From assembly GCA_035578175.1 (NCBI GenBank), contig JAQMRL010000012.1, forward strand, positions 20,642,671 through 20,706,670: 64,000 nucleotides of DNA, in the 5' to 3' direction. The stretch's first letter is position 1. Each line of letters begins with the position of its first letter. Source of the stretch: Catonia carolina (lineage: Eukaryota > Arthropoda > Insecta > Hemiptera > Achilidae). The position numbers and the translations under genes are program-made. Positions 47,483 through 58,454 of the stretch are shown here, piece after piece. The notes under the pieces were generated by a model, which searched no databases, was not told the origin of the DNA, and saw only the letters and a program-made list of their open reading frames with translations.

Positions 47483-48341
47483 TTTTTCCTTTCTCTTGCC
47501 CTATTGTTGTTTTCATGACGATTTTTCGAAATCGAGTTTTCACTGCAAGTACATGTTTTCAGGCCCCCTAAACCCAAAAAAACATGTTTTTAGTGATTGG
47601 CCTGTGTGAACAAAATATCTCAAGAACAAACTATTGTACAAAGTTTAAACAAAAAAATAAATTGTTTAAAGTTTAAGTTTGTGGAATTAAAATTAGGTAG
47701 GTACTACTAGAGGACACGACACAAACATTTTCATCAAATCAGTCAATCGAAAGTAAGTTTATTCATTGAAGTTTTTTACTTTTTTGTGATTTTCTCAAAA
47801 ATAACTATAATTATTTTTTAAAATTGCTTGAACTGAAATTTTTATTCTCTCAGAGATAGGGGAAGTACCATATCTGCTGGAATTCTTTGGAAAGCTGTGC
47901 TCGTGTGGTAATTATTTTTTTAAGATTGCGACCCTTATGTACATTTTAAAGCAAAAGTGTGTGTAATCAAAGTTGTAGGAAATTAAAAAACCTACAAGTG
48001 TTATTGCAAACATTTTTTTCTATATTATTAGTTTAGTGTCAATTAGTGATTTTCTGTATTTTTCTCATCAAAACTGGTAAAAAACAGGATTTTTAAGATT
48101 GCAGCATTATTACACATGTACGACAGAAGTATAGGAAATTAAAATATCTATATAACTTTTATTTAAAGAATTTTCTTCTACAGAACTTAGTTTATTGTCA
48201 ATTAGTGATTTTACTTATTTTTAAGTGGAACATTGGTTAGTTTTCATTTTGTCTCATTCATTCATGATTGAACATATTTTATACTGTCCATTACTTACAT
48301 TGGCAAGAGAAAATCGTGTGAGTGTTTCATACCAGATTTTT
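47483..48341 (-). mobile_element. HLE copy, reverse, divergent
   Basis: From TTTTTTCCTTTCTCTTGCCC to GTGTTTCATACCAGATT, about 860 bp; no microsatellite (only TGTGTG at 47603). In the peptidase intron after exon D. Confidence 0.75.
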
Positions 48342-48406
48342 ATTGTTTATTTACGATCTGTTAAAAGTTAACAATAAGTAAACATGAAACATTTGCCTAT
48401 GTACAT

Positions 48407-48716
48407 TAGGCTGGTGCGAAAAAAGTCAAGTTGATAATTCCGCGACGCTATAGTGCGGAAAAGTTGCGATTGGTAATTACAAGAAAAACAAAAAAAAAAT
48501 TATTCCAATCGGACTTTATCTTCCGATCCCGCAACGGGCCTAAACATTATTAAAAAAGTCAAATTTAAAGTTTTTTTCATAAATTTGTATTTAGCCTCCA
48601 CGACCGTTTTATTTATCGCTATAGTGATTTTTATTTACAGAATGAATGGTTGAATAATACAAAATATCGATCTATGCATTTAAAGATTATCTTCCGATCC
48701 CGCAAGATCAACCAAA
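48407..48716 (+). repeat. Left TIR of the 2500-bp transposon
   Basis: About 310 bp, inverted match to 50599-50906 with only scattered differences. It contains the motif CTTCCGATCCCGCAA twice, about 170 bp apart. Confidence 0.9.
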
Positions 48717-48982
48717 AACTTAAAAACTTTGATTTTTTCATGATTTTGGTCATTTAAAAACATTGACTTACCTCACTTTTCTGTTGAATATATATAGTCA
48801 GTTACATTGTGCAGCTCTTCGCTTGTTTAGATATTGTAATATAATATTTAAACAACCCAGAACTCACCACGAGGAGGTGGCTGCACTTCGAGTTCCACCC
48901 ACACCCTTCGCTCCAGCCAACCAATGAGGGGTGTGTTCTATTTTACATTATTTACATATGTACAGTACATTTGTTTTCCCAT

Positions 48983-50473
48983 CTATTCAATAGCAAGTTT
49001 GTATTGCGATTTGGTGGAAAAATCAGGCATCATGGACCTTGATTTAAGAGTTGCCCTGATGAATCCATCTCTTGATTGAGGTCCACATACATTAGACGAT
49101 GCTTCCGTGACCAACTTTACGCACCGCTCGACCGCTTGCGTGTGGCAGGGATAGTTTTGTACATTCCAGTCTGGCATGTCACCTGTTGTAATGCAGGAAT
49201 TTATTTCTTCATTTGAAACTCTTCGAAGAAGAGGTGGTGAAGATAATTTTGCAATATTCCAGTGTATTATTTCAGTGTAGTCGTGGGCTTCAAAATTTAA
49301 AGTAGGAGGAATAAAACTTCTAATACTTTTGCCCTTGGACTTAGTCTGCCTAGCTTTTAAGACTCTCCTTAGCCCTAGCTCTCTAATGTGTTTCCTTTCG
49401 TCAAATATCATTGCCATAAGTAAATTCTCGGGATGAGCAAAGTACGCGTTTCTTTCAATGACAGGAAACACTACTTTCTTAAGGTCCTCACACAAATATC
49501 GAGTCGTTACAATTGCTCTGTAAACGTGAACAGGCCCCGAAATAATATTCTTGCTGCACTTGATCTCAAACCAGATAGGCATGTAAGATCTTAAAATAAA
49601 TGTCACAATGTCCTTTAAAGAATCCGAGGGATTTTCAGTGCTCACATAAAGTCTAAGAACTCTATTCGCACAGGTGAGCCATCTAGAATGTGAAATCGGC
49701 CCGGGATCACGATTTGCTAAGTCATTTGGAACAATGCCGGTTTTAATTGCTTGACTTATATCAAAGAGATATCTTTGATCCTTGCTCAAGGTTTTTCTGT
49801 CCACTTCTGGAATTTCACAGTCAATTTTTTCAAAACCGATCACTGCAAGCTTTTCACAATCACTTAGTTTCTGGCCAATCGGTCCGCAGAAGGATGTTGG
49901 GCCTGCTGTTTCACCATCTAAATGAATAAATAGATGCCGAAAAGGTAGCTCATTAAAGTGAAGCAAACAGACAGCCCACTGCAGTGGTCGTCCAATATGC
50001 ACCTCAAGTTCTCTAATGGTGCCACGTTTCCATCCAGTATTGGTATTTGTACCATCACAACCTACCAAATCTAAGTTTTCTATTGACACACCTTGTTCAG
50101 TAAGACCTGATAGGATAGAAGTAAAAATGTCCTTAGCTGATCCGGAGTTTGGAGACACATGGCCTATATACTCGTAACCAGGTTCTTTTATTAGGGAATA
50201 ATGTTCCTCTTTTACTGTCCGAAGAAATTGTTTTGATTCAATTCTTTCAATTACTAAGGTATTGTCCTTTCTGCCATCAAAATATAAGCCATATGGTTCA
50301 CTTGAGTCCAGTTGGTGTTCCTGTAACTGTTTTCTAGCACTGCTCTTTTCCCTTTCTCTTGCTCTTTTCCCGCAAAACAGCGGCGAGCGCTGTTTTGCCG
50401 CGTGGCTGTGCTCTGCCGCATCGAACAGCAAAAAACACCATATTATGAGTTCTGCGTGGTTTAAACAATACAT
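48983..50473 (-). CDS. Putative transposase, 496 codons, unrecognised family
   Basis: A single open frame fills the transposon between its TIRs. It contains YFDGRKDNTLV (near residue 64) and DLVGCDGTNTNTGWKRG (near residue 137). Each is a beta-strand-like stretch ending in Asp, as in an RNase H-fold DDE/D nuclease. Then come CLLHFNELPFRHLF and a C-terminal PCHTQAVERCVKLVTEAS. The repeated Asp strands and TIR context imply a transposase; this is inference, and the third acidic residue is not assigned. The N-terminal 55 residues are basic and might bind DNA. The Met at 50473 is simply the first in frame; an upstream exon is possible. The absence of stops suggests recent activity. Confidence 0.7.
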   Translation of the reverse strand: MYCLNHAELIIWCFLLFDAAEHSHAAKQRSPLFCGKRAREREKSSARKQLQEHQLDSSEPYGLYFDGRKDNTLVIERIESKQFLRTVKEEHYSLIKEPGYEYIGHVSPNSGSAKDIFTSILSGLTEQGVSIENLDLVGCDGTNTNTGWKRGTIRELEVHIGRPLQWAVCLLHFNELPFRHLFIHLDGETAGPTSFCGPIGQKLSDCEKLAVIGFEKIDCEIPEVDRKTLSKDQRYLFDISQAIKTGIVPNDLANRDPGPISHSRWLTCANRVLRLYVSTENPSDSLKDIVTFILRSYMPIWFEIKCSKNIISGPVHVYRAIVTTRYLCEDLKKVVFPVIERNAYFAHPENLLMAMIFDERKHIRELGLRRVLKARQTKSKGKSIRSFIPPTLNFEAHDYTEIIHWNIAKLSSPPLLRRVSNEEINSCITTGDMPDWNVQNYPCHTQAVERCVKLVTEASSNVCGPQSRDGFIRATLKSRSMMPDFSTKSQYKLAIE

Positions 50474-50598
50474 ATTGTGCTCAATTATATCATTTTATGT
50501 GTAGTGTAGTTTGTAATGATATAATGGATTGTAATAAAGACTAAACATATTGTTTAATAAACGATTGAAAATAACAAAAACATCATTTTTTATCGATT

Positions 50599-50906
50599 TT
50601 GATTGATCTTGCGGGATCGGAAGATAATCTTTAAATGCATAGATCGATTTTTTTTATGATTCAACCATTCATTCTGTAAATAAAATTCACTATAGCGATA
50701 AATAAAACGGTCGTGGAGGCTAAATACAAATCTATGAAAAAAACGTAAAATTTGACTTTTTTAATAATGTTTAGGACCGTTGCGGGATCGGAAGATAAAG
50801 TCCGATTGGAATAATTTTTTTTTGTTTTTCTTGTAATTACCAATCGCAACTTTTCCGCACTATAGCGTCGCGGAATTATCAACTTGACTTTTTTCGCACC
50901 AGACTA
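50599..50906 (-). repeat. Right TIR of the 2500-bp transposon
   Basis: Inverted partner of 48407-48716. It carries the same motif (here TTGCGGGATCGGAAG) twice. Confidence 0.9.
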
Positions 50907-50914
50907 ATGTACAT

Positions 50915-51777
50915 TTGTGTGATTTTACTCGAGTGAGCTATCAGTCAGCACCATAGCTCCATCATTGATTCACCTGGAGAAGGTCTCTCGGCTGTTGACA
51001 TTTTGAGTCTTCTTGCAGGGTTACCTGGGATAAATTGCAAGTGCATATTTTGTACGAGGGTTGGTGTATGCATCAAATTTTGATTGCATCGTGCTATTGT
51101 CGTGGCAATTGGAATGTTTAAGTTGTTGTAAAGCGTTTTGATAGTTACATAATACTGTGGGGAGAGTAGAATAAGTCAGTTGGGTGAGAGAGAGACAGAA
51201 GACTGAACAATGCTGACAGCTGTAGTAATGCGTTCCTAATAAGAATAAATAAACTACATTTATTCGATTAACTTTGTGTACTCAGGGTCCTGAATAGTAT
51301 TTTACTTATCAACAACATTCATGCAGCGTGTAGTTGCTACTAACTTTGGTAGGAAATTTTATTTGAATAATAATTATTTGAATAAGTTATATAACATTGG
51401 CAAGGAATAATTGGGTGGGAGCTTAACCCCAGATACTTTATTTTGTCTTAATAATTTAAATACTCTTTGTATGACAGCTTTACCTTGACATTAGTTTTTG
51501 CCGGGAACTTGCAAAAATGCCTTTTTTAAAAAGGCGATGATAATCGCCCTGGTTTTTTCCAAAAAAAAAAAAAAAATTAACTTATGAGCTCAATAAATTC
51601 ACTCAATGGAACATTCTTACCACCATTTAAAACCGTTTGAATCTAATATCATGTATTATTGATGCAATCTTTAATTAAATTGCTACTGGTGATGCTCAAA
51701 GTAGAAAAATTTATTTTCCGAAATAACGGGAAAAAGAAGATACTCAGTAATAATTAAATAAACTTTTATAATTTCAG
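50915..51777. other. Intron sequence, no gene seen
   Basis: No recognisable coding. An HLE-like scrap (CATTGGCAAGGAATAATTGG) is at about 51396. Confidence 0.4.
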
Positions 51778-51978
51778 GAGGTTGAAGCGTATAAACGTTA
51801 TCTGCGAGATGCAGCGTTACAACTTGGCGCAACAACTCATGATGCTGCGATATTTAACGAAGCATTATTTGCTTTTGAGAAACGCATCGTCGAAAATCTT
51901 CCAGATGTAAGTCTGACTGATCCTTTACAACAATACAACAAGATGACTGTTGCCGACCTTAAGGTCCTTGCTCCTTCT
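51778..51978 (+). CDS. M13 peptidase exon E
   Basis: Acceptor ATAATTTCAG, donor GTAAGT, phase 0 to phase 0. It encodes EVEAYKRYLRDAALQLGA..., ...FEKRIVENLP..., ...YNKMTVADLKVLAPS, matching the helical M13 region (FE..IA....R......YNKM...EL..L.P). An internal GATGTAAGT at 51904-51912 looks like a good splice donor but lies inside conserved coding sequence. Confidence 0.9.
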
Positions 51979-52080
51979 GTAAGTATGAATTTTCATTTAT
52001 GGTTTGTTTTATGTGATTTTTAACTACGAAATTTATTAAAATGTTTGGAATTTTGTGGCTTTAAAAAGGGCTGTTTAACC

Positions 52081-52400
52081 CGCCAGGTTGGTCTAGAGGT
52101 AAAGATGTTGCTGTGAGCCAGGCATTCATTAGCTGATTTTCGGAGGTGAAGTTTCCTGGTTCAAATCCTAGTAAAGTTAGTTACTTTTATATGAATTTGA
52201 ACACTGGTCAGTTGGTTACGGGTGTAATTTTATGGTTTGATTTCAATTTACCATACTCTCTCAGGAATGGTCGGCCTAGGTCTGTACAAGACTAAATCTC
52301 ATTTACACGTCATACACATCATCCTTATCTTATTGTGTCATGGGGTTGCTTAATGTTCTGAATTGAACAGATTGCAGCGTGAACACATTAGAGATTACAA
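52081..52400 (+). repeat. SINE-3 copy
   Basis: Head CAGGTTGGTCTAGAGGTAAA and GGTTCAAATCC, body GGTCTGTACAAGACTAAATC, end GTTGCTTAATGTTCTGAATT. Unbroken copy. Confidence 0.82.
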
Positions 52401-52444
52401 AAAAAGGCTGTTCATGATCTGTTGTGGTAAGGCAAGCAATTTAT

Positions 52445-53100
52445 GAGGCGTGTCCATAAAGTAAGCCCTGTTTCGTTCTAACACTGCTGCAGCACTACTG
52501 CCAGCACTCACGCATTCTACTGCATTGTGTCGTATGCATTCTACTTTCCCTAGTTCATAAGCTCCGCACTGATGTCATTATGGTTGTTTAGTCTTGTGTT
52601 GTATGTTTACTGTAATTGTTTACAATGTTTAAAACAATTGATTAACCCGCTGACTGTGAGATTCATTCTATTATCCAGTTTTTGATGCAAGGAACATTAA
52701 GGCAGCCAAAATTCATCAGCAGTTCACACAGATTTACAATTAAATTGCAATGAGTGATTGGATGATGCAAAAGTGGGTTAAACAATGCAATAAAAAACGG
52801 ACAGGTGTCCATGATGACATGTAGTGGGTGGCCTTCTGTTGTCAATGATGACTTGGTTCGGAGAGTGGAAGAGAAAATTAAAGAGAATACTTGATTCTCA
52901 ATGACAATGCTTTCAGATGAATTTTCACAAGTTGTGAGAACTATTTTGCATTAGATTGTAGCTGACTGCTTGGCTTATCACAAGCTGTACTCCAAAAACG
53001 CTCACAGATGTGCACAAAACAAAGCGACTTGACAGTACTCTGACATTTCTTACCTGGTACACTTGACTACCACTTGTTCCTGCACGTAGCTTGGTGGTGT
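52445..53100 (+). pseudogene. Mariner transposase relic
   Basis: AGGCGTGTCCATAAAGTAAG looks like a mariner end. Then stop-ridden frames KAAKIHQQFTQIYN, MMQKWVKQCNKKRTGVHDDM, MTMLSDEFSQVVRTILH. Matches the HTH part of mariner transposases; very old. Confidence 0.6.
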
Positions 53101-53946
53101 AGCTGTCATATCAGTTAAAGAAGATTGTATTATTAATTTTAATAAAACAAAATACAATACAAAACAAATATTTATTTGAAACAATTAGCATACATACAGT
53201 TATTTATTTATAAAAAATTCTGGAGACTAATCTATACTAATATTGTAACGACAAAGTGTGTTTTTGTGCAGGCTTATTTCCAAAACTACTTAACGGATTT
53301 TCATGAAATTTCGACAGAATATTCGTATTTATATTCTCAGCAATATTTTATTTTTAAATTTTCAAAAATGATAGCAAGGGCTTAAAATTTTATTATCCTA
53401 ATCATTTTAAATTTACACAATCAATTACACATAATTGTATTTAGATGCTTGAAATAAATTATCCGTTATTAAATAATGAATTTTAGAGAAAATAAATACT
53501 TTATATTAAGACCAAATGTCACATGCTATAGTGGTAAGTGCTTTGATTGTGATGACAACATAAAAAAATGCTGTAAAGTTATGGCTGTCTTCATTTGTGG
53601 GATGTTTCTTTAAGGAAGGTTTAGATAAGCTGGTCACCCACTACGACAAGTGCCTGAAGAATGGTGGAAACTATAGTGAAAAGTAGTTTGATGGTATGAT
53701 ATTTCTTGTAAAAATAAAATTGTCTTAAAAACAAACTTTAGTATTTATTTTTTTAAAACTATACTTACTTTCTGGAGAGGGTTAGTCGTTGTTGAGCGTT
53801 AGTCGTTAGTCGAGGGTTGGTCGTGTGAATTATCAAATTTTTGTTGATCCTGAGAAAATTGGTAAAAACCTTAAGACCTAGTTGGTTAGTCTTGGGTTCT
53901 AGAGCAGGACCTTTACATTCCTAATACAACTGGACATGAGAATTTC
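53101..53946. other. Intron sequence, no gene seen
   Basis: AT-rich; 53775-53830 has short GTTAGTCGT repeats. Confidence 0.4.
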
Positions 53947-54128
53947 GTGGGTCGGAGTGTAAAAGGGGATAAGTCACAATTTCACGAAAACGTGTTTTTT
54001 GTGGTAAGTTATACACAAGACCACTCTGCAGATGTGCAAAAGGAGATATGTCTGGTTTTATGCTCTAATACTTTATAATGAAAATGGGTGCATAATGGGT
54101 TATCTAAAACATTAAATCATTTTGATGA

Positions 54129-54172
54129 GTAAAAGGGGTTATGTCAGTGCAAACTGACATAACCCCTTTTAC
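54129..54172 (+). repeat. Perfect 19-bp hairpin inside the 2.4-kb transposon
   Basis: Arms of 19 bp (GTAAAAGGGGTTATGTCAG and its exact inverse) around the 6-base loop TGCAAA. The arms are variants of the element's own terminal motif, so this may be a transposase-binding palindrome or a nested terminus. Confidence 0.85.
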
Positions 54173-54496
54173 ACGCTCAAGAAACTTGTGCAAAAAGGAA
54201 CAAAACTGGAAATTTTTTTTGACTTATCTCCTTAAACACAACCTTAAACATACTATGTTTCTAATGTCTAACTGTTCTAATACTTCACTAGAACCTTGGT
54301 ACATTTTTATGCAAGAAATATTATTAATTTTTTTTATCTTATAGTCAACTTTATTTTGCACTGAAATAATATTATGATTATATTTGTTTTTCTTTAAACT
54401 TCATTAACAAAATTCAATCTAGGTGGCATTGTATATCAGCTGATCCATGATCCCTAAAAAGTTCCCTCCATAACTAACCTATTCTAATCTGTTGTT

Positions 54497-55900
54497 TCTA
54501 GTTCCAAGTTAATCAGTAATAAATTCATCGAAGTTTTAATAGGAAAGAAACGAGCTTCACTCTCGGGTATTATTGAGAATGAAGACATGCGAGGAATGCA
54601 TACTCGTAGTAACAAAACTTCTCAAGATCGGTTGAAGCTAGTATATGAGCATTTGAAATCATTACCATCTTAAGAGAGTCATTATACTCGTAGAGACTCT
54701 TCTACAAAGTATCTGCCTTTGCATTACACTATTAGTTTATGTTACAATGAGTATAATGCAGTAAGTGAAAATGCAGTAAGTGAAAAAATTTATCGGAAAC
54801 CTTTTTAATGAAATGAAATGATCAATAAAGACTCCAAATAAAGACACATGTCAAAAATGTGACCGACTACATATGGAAATAAATATAAGTAAAACTGATG
54901 ATGAAAGAATCCGAATACAGAAACAATTAATTTTTTACCAGGAATTGCAGACACAGCTTATAAGGCTAAAGCAAATGATCAACGGTTATCAGAGACTGAT
55001 CCTTCAAAGAAACCATAACATTCGATCTACAGCAGTATCTTGCGACACCGTATCTTCAAAGTTCTTTATGCTTTTATAAATGGCAGTTATGGGTGTTCAA
55101 TCTAACTGTTCATGAGTGTGACGATGGTCAAGGTTTTTGTTACATGTGGGATAAGACTGTTGCTGCAAGGGGTGGAAATGAAATTTCATCATATGTTTAT
55201 AAATATTTGCTCTCTCTCTACCCCCAAATATTGAACATATAACCATGTACAGTGATACATGCAGGGGCCAGAATCGTAACAGCCACTTCAGCACCATGTG
55301 CATGGTGGCATTACAAAATTCACCATGTTAAAATCAATCAGTCACAAATATCTGATACCAGGGGACATACTCGTTTAGAATGCGACAGTGACCACAGTCT
55401 AATAGAAAAAATGAAAAAGAACAGTGCACTTATTGAACACCCACAGGATTGGATTCAACTTGTTAGAGTCGCTAGCCAGAAGAAACCATTTATAGTGTAT
55501 GAGATGAAAACAGTAGATTTCTTTTCCTTTTCTGGGCTGCTGAAGAATAGACCATTGCAAATTCGCAAAATTGATGAAGAGCAGCAAAAGGTTAATTGGA
55601 GGAACATAAAATGGCTATATTATCTGAAAGATAATTCTGGTAAATTTCAATTTAAGACAATACTGGAACAGTCTACTCCATTCCGATCGTTAGATTTCAG
55701 AAGACGAGGGCGAACAGAAATATTAGTACCAGTCGTAGCGTATGATGGACCCGTTTCTATAACACCAGAAGAAAAGAAAGATCTTTTGTCTTTACTTTCT
55801 TTTATTTCAGAAATATTCCGGGACTCTACAGAAATTTAAAGACTTCACAAAAATCAAGAAACTTCCTTTCAGATGTTGCTGATAAACAAGATAGTGATGA
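54497..55900 (+). pseudogene. Broken transposase-like gene
   Basis: Pieces in shifting frames read, in order, IGKKRASLSGIIENEDMRGM, KTPNKDTCQKCDRLHMEINI (a C-x2-C knuckle), MYSDTCRGQNRNSHFSTMCM (about 55242-55320) and then an open 195-codon stretch (55252-55839) with DSDHSLIEKMKKN and HPQDWIQLVRVA. The YSDTC-GQN and DSDHS boxes are those of insect transposon proteins that I believe are annotated as a DUF7869-like RNase H-type domain; the name is from memory. Frameshifts and stops make it non-functional. Confidence 0.6.
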
Positions 55901-56375
55901 ATAGGATTATAACACAAAATTTTAGTTTTTCATTCTCATGAAAAATTACAATGTGTTGTAATTAATTCATTTTTGCACTAGTTATATTTTTATTTTTATT
56001 TAGGTAATTTTTTGTTTTTATTACTGAATAATAAGTGAAAATGTATACTATAAGAGAGGAAAACAAAGATTTATGTTATAAAATTGTATTTACTAGTGTT
56101 TTCTCAACAACAGTGCAAAATGGGTTAAGTCAATTTTCTTTATGTGTGAATAGGGGTAAGTCAATTTATGCCCTTGTATTATAAATAATAATTTTTTTTT
56201 CAACTACTTTCAAAAGTACCTAATTATTATATATTAAAAAAAATATGCAATCAAAGAAAACCATTCAACAGAGTGATTGAAACAGTTTTTTTTCAATTAC
56301 TCGAAAACTGTATAAACTGACTTATCCCCTTTTACCTTCCAACCCACGTTTTAATACTTAGTATCAGTAAAAACC

Positions 56376-56830
56376 CACCGGTTTGGTCTAGAGGTAAAGT
56401 CGTCGTCAAAATCAGCTGTTTAACAGCTGATTTTCGGAGACAAAGGTTCCTGGTTCAAATCCTAGTAAAGTTAGTTACTTTTATATGGATTTGAATACTA
56501 GACAGTGGTTGCTGGTGTACTTTGATGGTTGGGGTTCAATTAACCATACTCTCTCAGGAGTGGTCGACCTGGGTCTGTACAAGACTACACCTATTTACAC
56601 GTCATACACATCATCCTCATCTCATGCGGTCTTGGGTTCGAATCCCATTCAGGCATGGCATTTTTTCATACGTTACAAAAAATCATTTCATCATTCACCG
56701 TCTGCATTAGCAGTAATTGCAGAACAGTCGGACGTTAAACCAAAACTAAAAAATCCTCATCTCATTGGGTCATGGGGTTGCTTATTGTTCTAAATTGAAC
56801 AGATTGCAACGTACACATATTAGGAATGAA
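56376..56830 (+). repeat. SINE-3 copy split by SINE-2
   Basis: Head and body 56376-56627; end GTCATGGGGTTGCTTATTGT after 56748. Interrupted by a 5'-truncated SINE-2. Confidence 0.82.
56628..56747 (+). repeat. SINE-2 insertion in SINE-3
   Basis: Starts at GCGGTCTTGGGTTCGAATCC, tail CACCGTCTGCATTAGCAGTA...GTCGGACGTTAAAC. The 13-bp ATCCTCATCTCAT flanks it on both sides. Confidence 0.88.
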
Positions 56831-57029
56831 AAAAAAAGGAAAAAGTATCTGTAAAGAAATACCAACTGAACGAAAAAAGACTATTATTCTTATATTCAGT
56901 TTTGGTAATTTACAAACAATCTTGAAAGTTACTTAATATTTCAGAGCGAAGCAAGGCGAAACCTTTTCCAAACTTTTTTGGAAATTGAAGCAGATGTACT
57001 ACAGGATAGTTAGTGTACATGGTCCTCTT

Positions 57030-57452
57030 TTGTGTCTACTTTACACCAGAGGTGTTACCAATTTTTAAAACAAAACTGTTGCTACGTTTGCTGATAAAAC
57101 AGCAGTATTAGCTGTGGGTAACAGCAATGAAGAAGCTGCAGAAAAACTACTGGTAACACCCATTGAAATAGAAAAATGGAGAAAAAGTGAAAGTCAGATT
57201 AAATTATCACAAATCTGTTCACATTAATTTTATGGACAAGAAATTTAAGTATTGTCAATCTCTGTCATTGACCGAATAGTAACTTTTACAAATGAAACCA
57301 AATATTTAGGGAGGATGTTCGATACAAAACTGCACTGGAATCATGCGGTCGTGGGTTCGAATCCCATTCAGGCACAGCATTTTTTCATACGTTACAAAAA
57401 ATCATTTCATCATTCACCGTCTGCATTAGCAGTAATTGCAGAACAGTCGGAC

Positions 57453-57487
<35 letters not shown>

Positions 57488-57600
57488 TGGAAGCCACATG
57501 GTGGGAGCCAACCAGCTCACCTCATTCACCCACTATTTTAGGAGCTTAAACTGCTTACAGTTCCCTCACTCTACATTTTTCAGGTGATAATGTATGTTAG
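57030..57600 (+). pseudogene. Jockey-type RT fragment with SINE-2 inside
   Basis: VATFADKTAVLAVGNSNEEA (FADD box as FADK), EKLLVTPIEIEKWRKS, then TNETKYLGRMFDTKLHW at 57285-57340, cut by a SINE, and resumed as KPHGG... at 57488. Confidence 0.7.
57347..57481 (+). repeat. SINE-2 copy with poly(A)
   Basis: Same 5'-truncated form as 56628, ending in about 26 A. TGCACTGGAA flanks it on both sides. Probably the youngest SINE here. Confidence 0.88.
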
Positions 57601-58079
57601 GCAAAATACTTCTATGCAAAATTTCAATGTCCACTATCATAACACAAGATACAGAAACGATAATTATGTTTTGTGATATATTTTTCAACCAAAACTATTT
57701 AGAAAGGAATTAGTGTACACTAATGTTTCATCAATCAAGTATTTTTTTATCTTTTTTTAAACAAACTTAAATTACTACAAGTTTTTAAAGCTTATGGTAA
57801 TTTATTAATGTATTTTATACCTGCATAAGTAGGTTTTTGTTTAAACAATTAAGAATTGCAATTAGAAACATAGTAATCAATTCTGTTCCTTGTGTAGTGG
57901 TTGTGGTATTTGCTTATAGTTGGTGGACTCGTAGCTCTTCACTACCACATTTTTGGTAGAATTGAAAATGGTCACCATTTTTCTTTGAATGGAGTGGTAG
58001 TACTTTTCCAAGTTTCAGTTGTGCATTCAACAATGCACTTTAACTAGGTATGACGTATAATTTATTTATTCTATTTCAG

Positions 58080-58207
58080 ATACCATTAGATGATATACTG
58101 AAGGCGAAATTTACTGGTATACAAATTGATGAATCAACGCAAGTTGTTGTTCCTTCACCTGAATATCTCAAGAGCATTTCATACTTAATATCTACAACTG
58201 ATCACAG
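58080..58207 (+). CDS. M13 peptidase exon F
   Basis: Acceptor TCTATTTCAG, donor GTAATG. It encodes IPLDDILKAKFTGIQIDEST, then QVVVPSPEYLKSISYLISTTDH, the V..PEY...L..L motif of M13 N-domains. It ends two bases into a Ser codon completed by exon G. Confidence 0.9.
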
Positions 58208-58454
58208 GTAATGTTTAATTATAAATTAAATGTGGTGAGGGAATGAGTACACTTCACAAAAAGAAACAGCCAGATAGGTGTTAGGAAAATACAATCATAT
58301 TATCGCGATATTTACCGTAGAACACATAATTTAGAAATACAGAGTTTAATAATTGTAAGACACATGTGGTGTTTGTAGACTGGGTGAAGTACAGATACCA
58401 TTACTGTGGAAAATTTTGTTGCATAGTAAATATCCAAAGCATGTTAACATTTAG

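Larger units (their letters stand above)
48407..50906 (-). mobile_element. 2500-bp TIR DNA transposon with intact ORF
   Basis: Flanked by the 8-bp direct repeat ATGTACAT (48399-48406 and 50907-50914). The ends TAGGCTGGTGCG and, inverted, TAGTCTGGTGCG begin TIRs of about 310 bp (48407-48716 and about 50599-50906) that are nearly identical. Inside is one long ORF on the minus strand. The 8-bp duplication suggests a hAT-like integration mechanism, but the termini do not fit the usual hAT consensus well, so I leave the superfamily open. It sits in the intron between exons D and E of the peptidase gene, opposite in strand to it. Confidence 0.88.
53947..56347 (+). mobile_element. Decayed 2.4-kb TIR transposon (YSDTC-GQNRN type)
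   Basis: Termini GTGGGTCGGAGTGTAAAAGG and, inverted at 56347, GTGGGTTGGAAGGTAAAAGG run on into GGATAAGTCA, giving TIRs of about 30 bp. GGGGATAAGTC-like motifs recur inside both ends (about 54034, 54139, 56122, 56149). The interior holds a broken transposase-like gene. I see no convincing target duplication. It lies in the peptidase intron between exons E and F. Confidence 0.7.

Noticed and set aside
48763..48775. Splice donor GAGGTAAGT on the minus strand after the transposase stop
   Set aside because: Good consensus, but it lies 3' of the stop codon and I see no partner acceptor or second coding exon before the TIR.
50149..50504. Plus-strand ORFs opposite the 496-codon gene
   Set aside because: Shadow frames of the minus-strand ORF.
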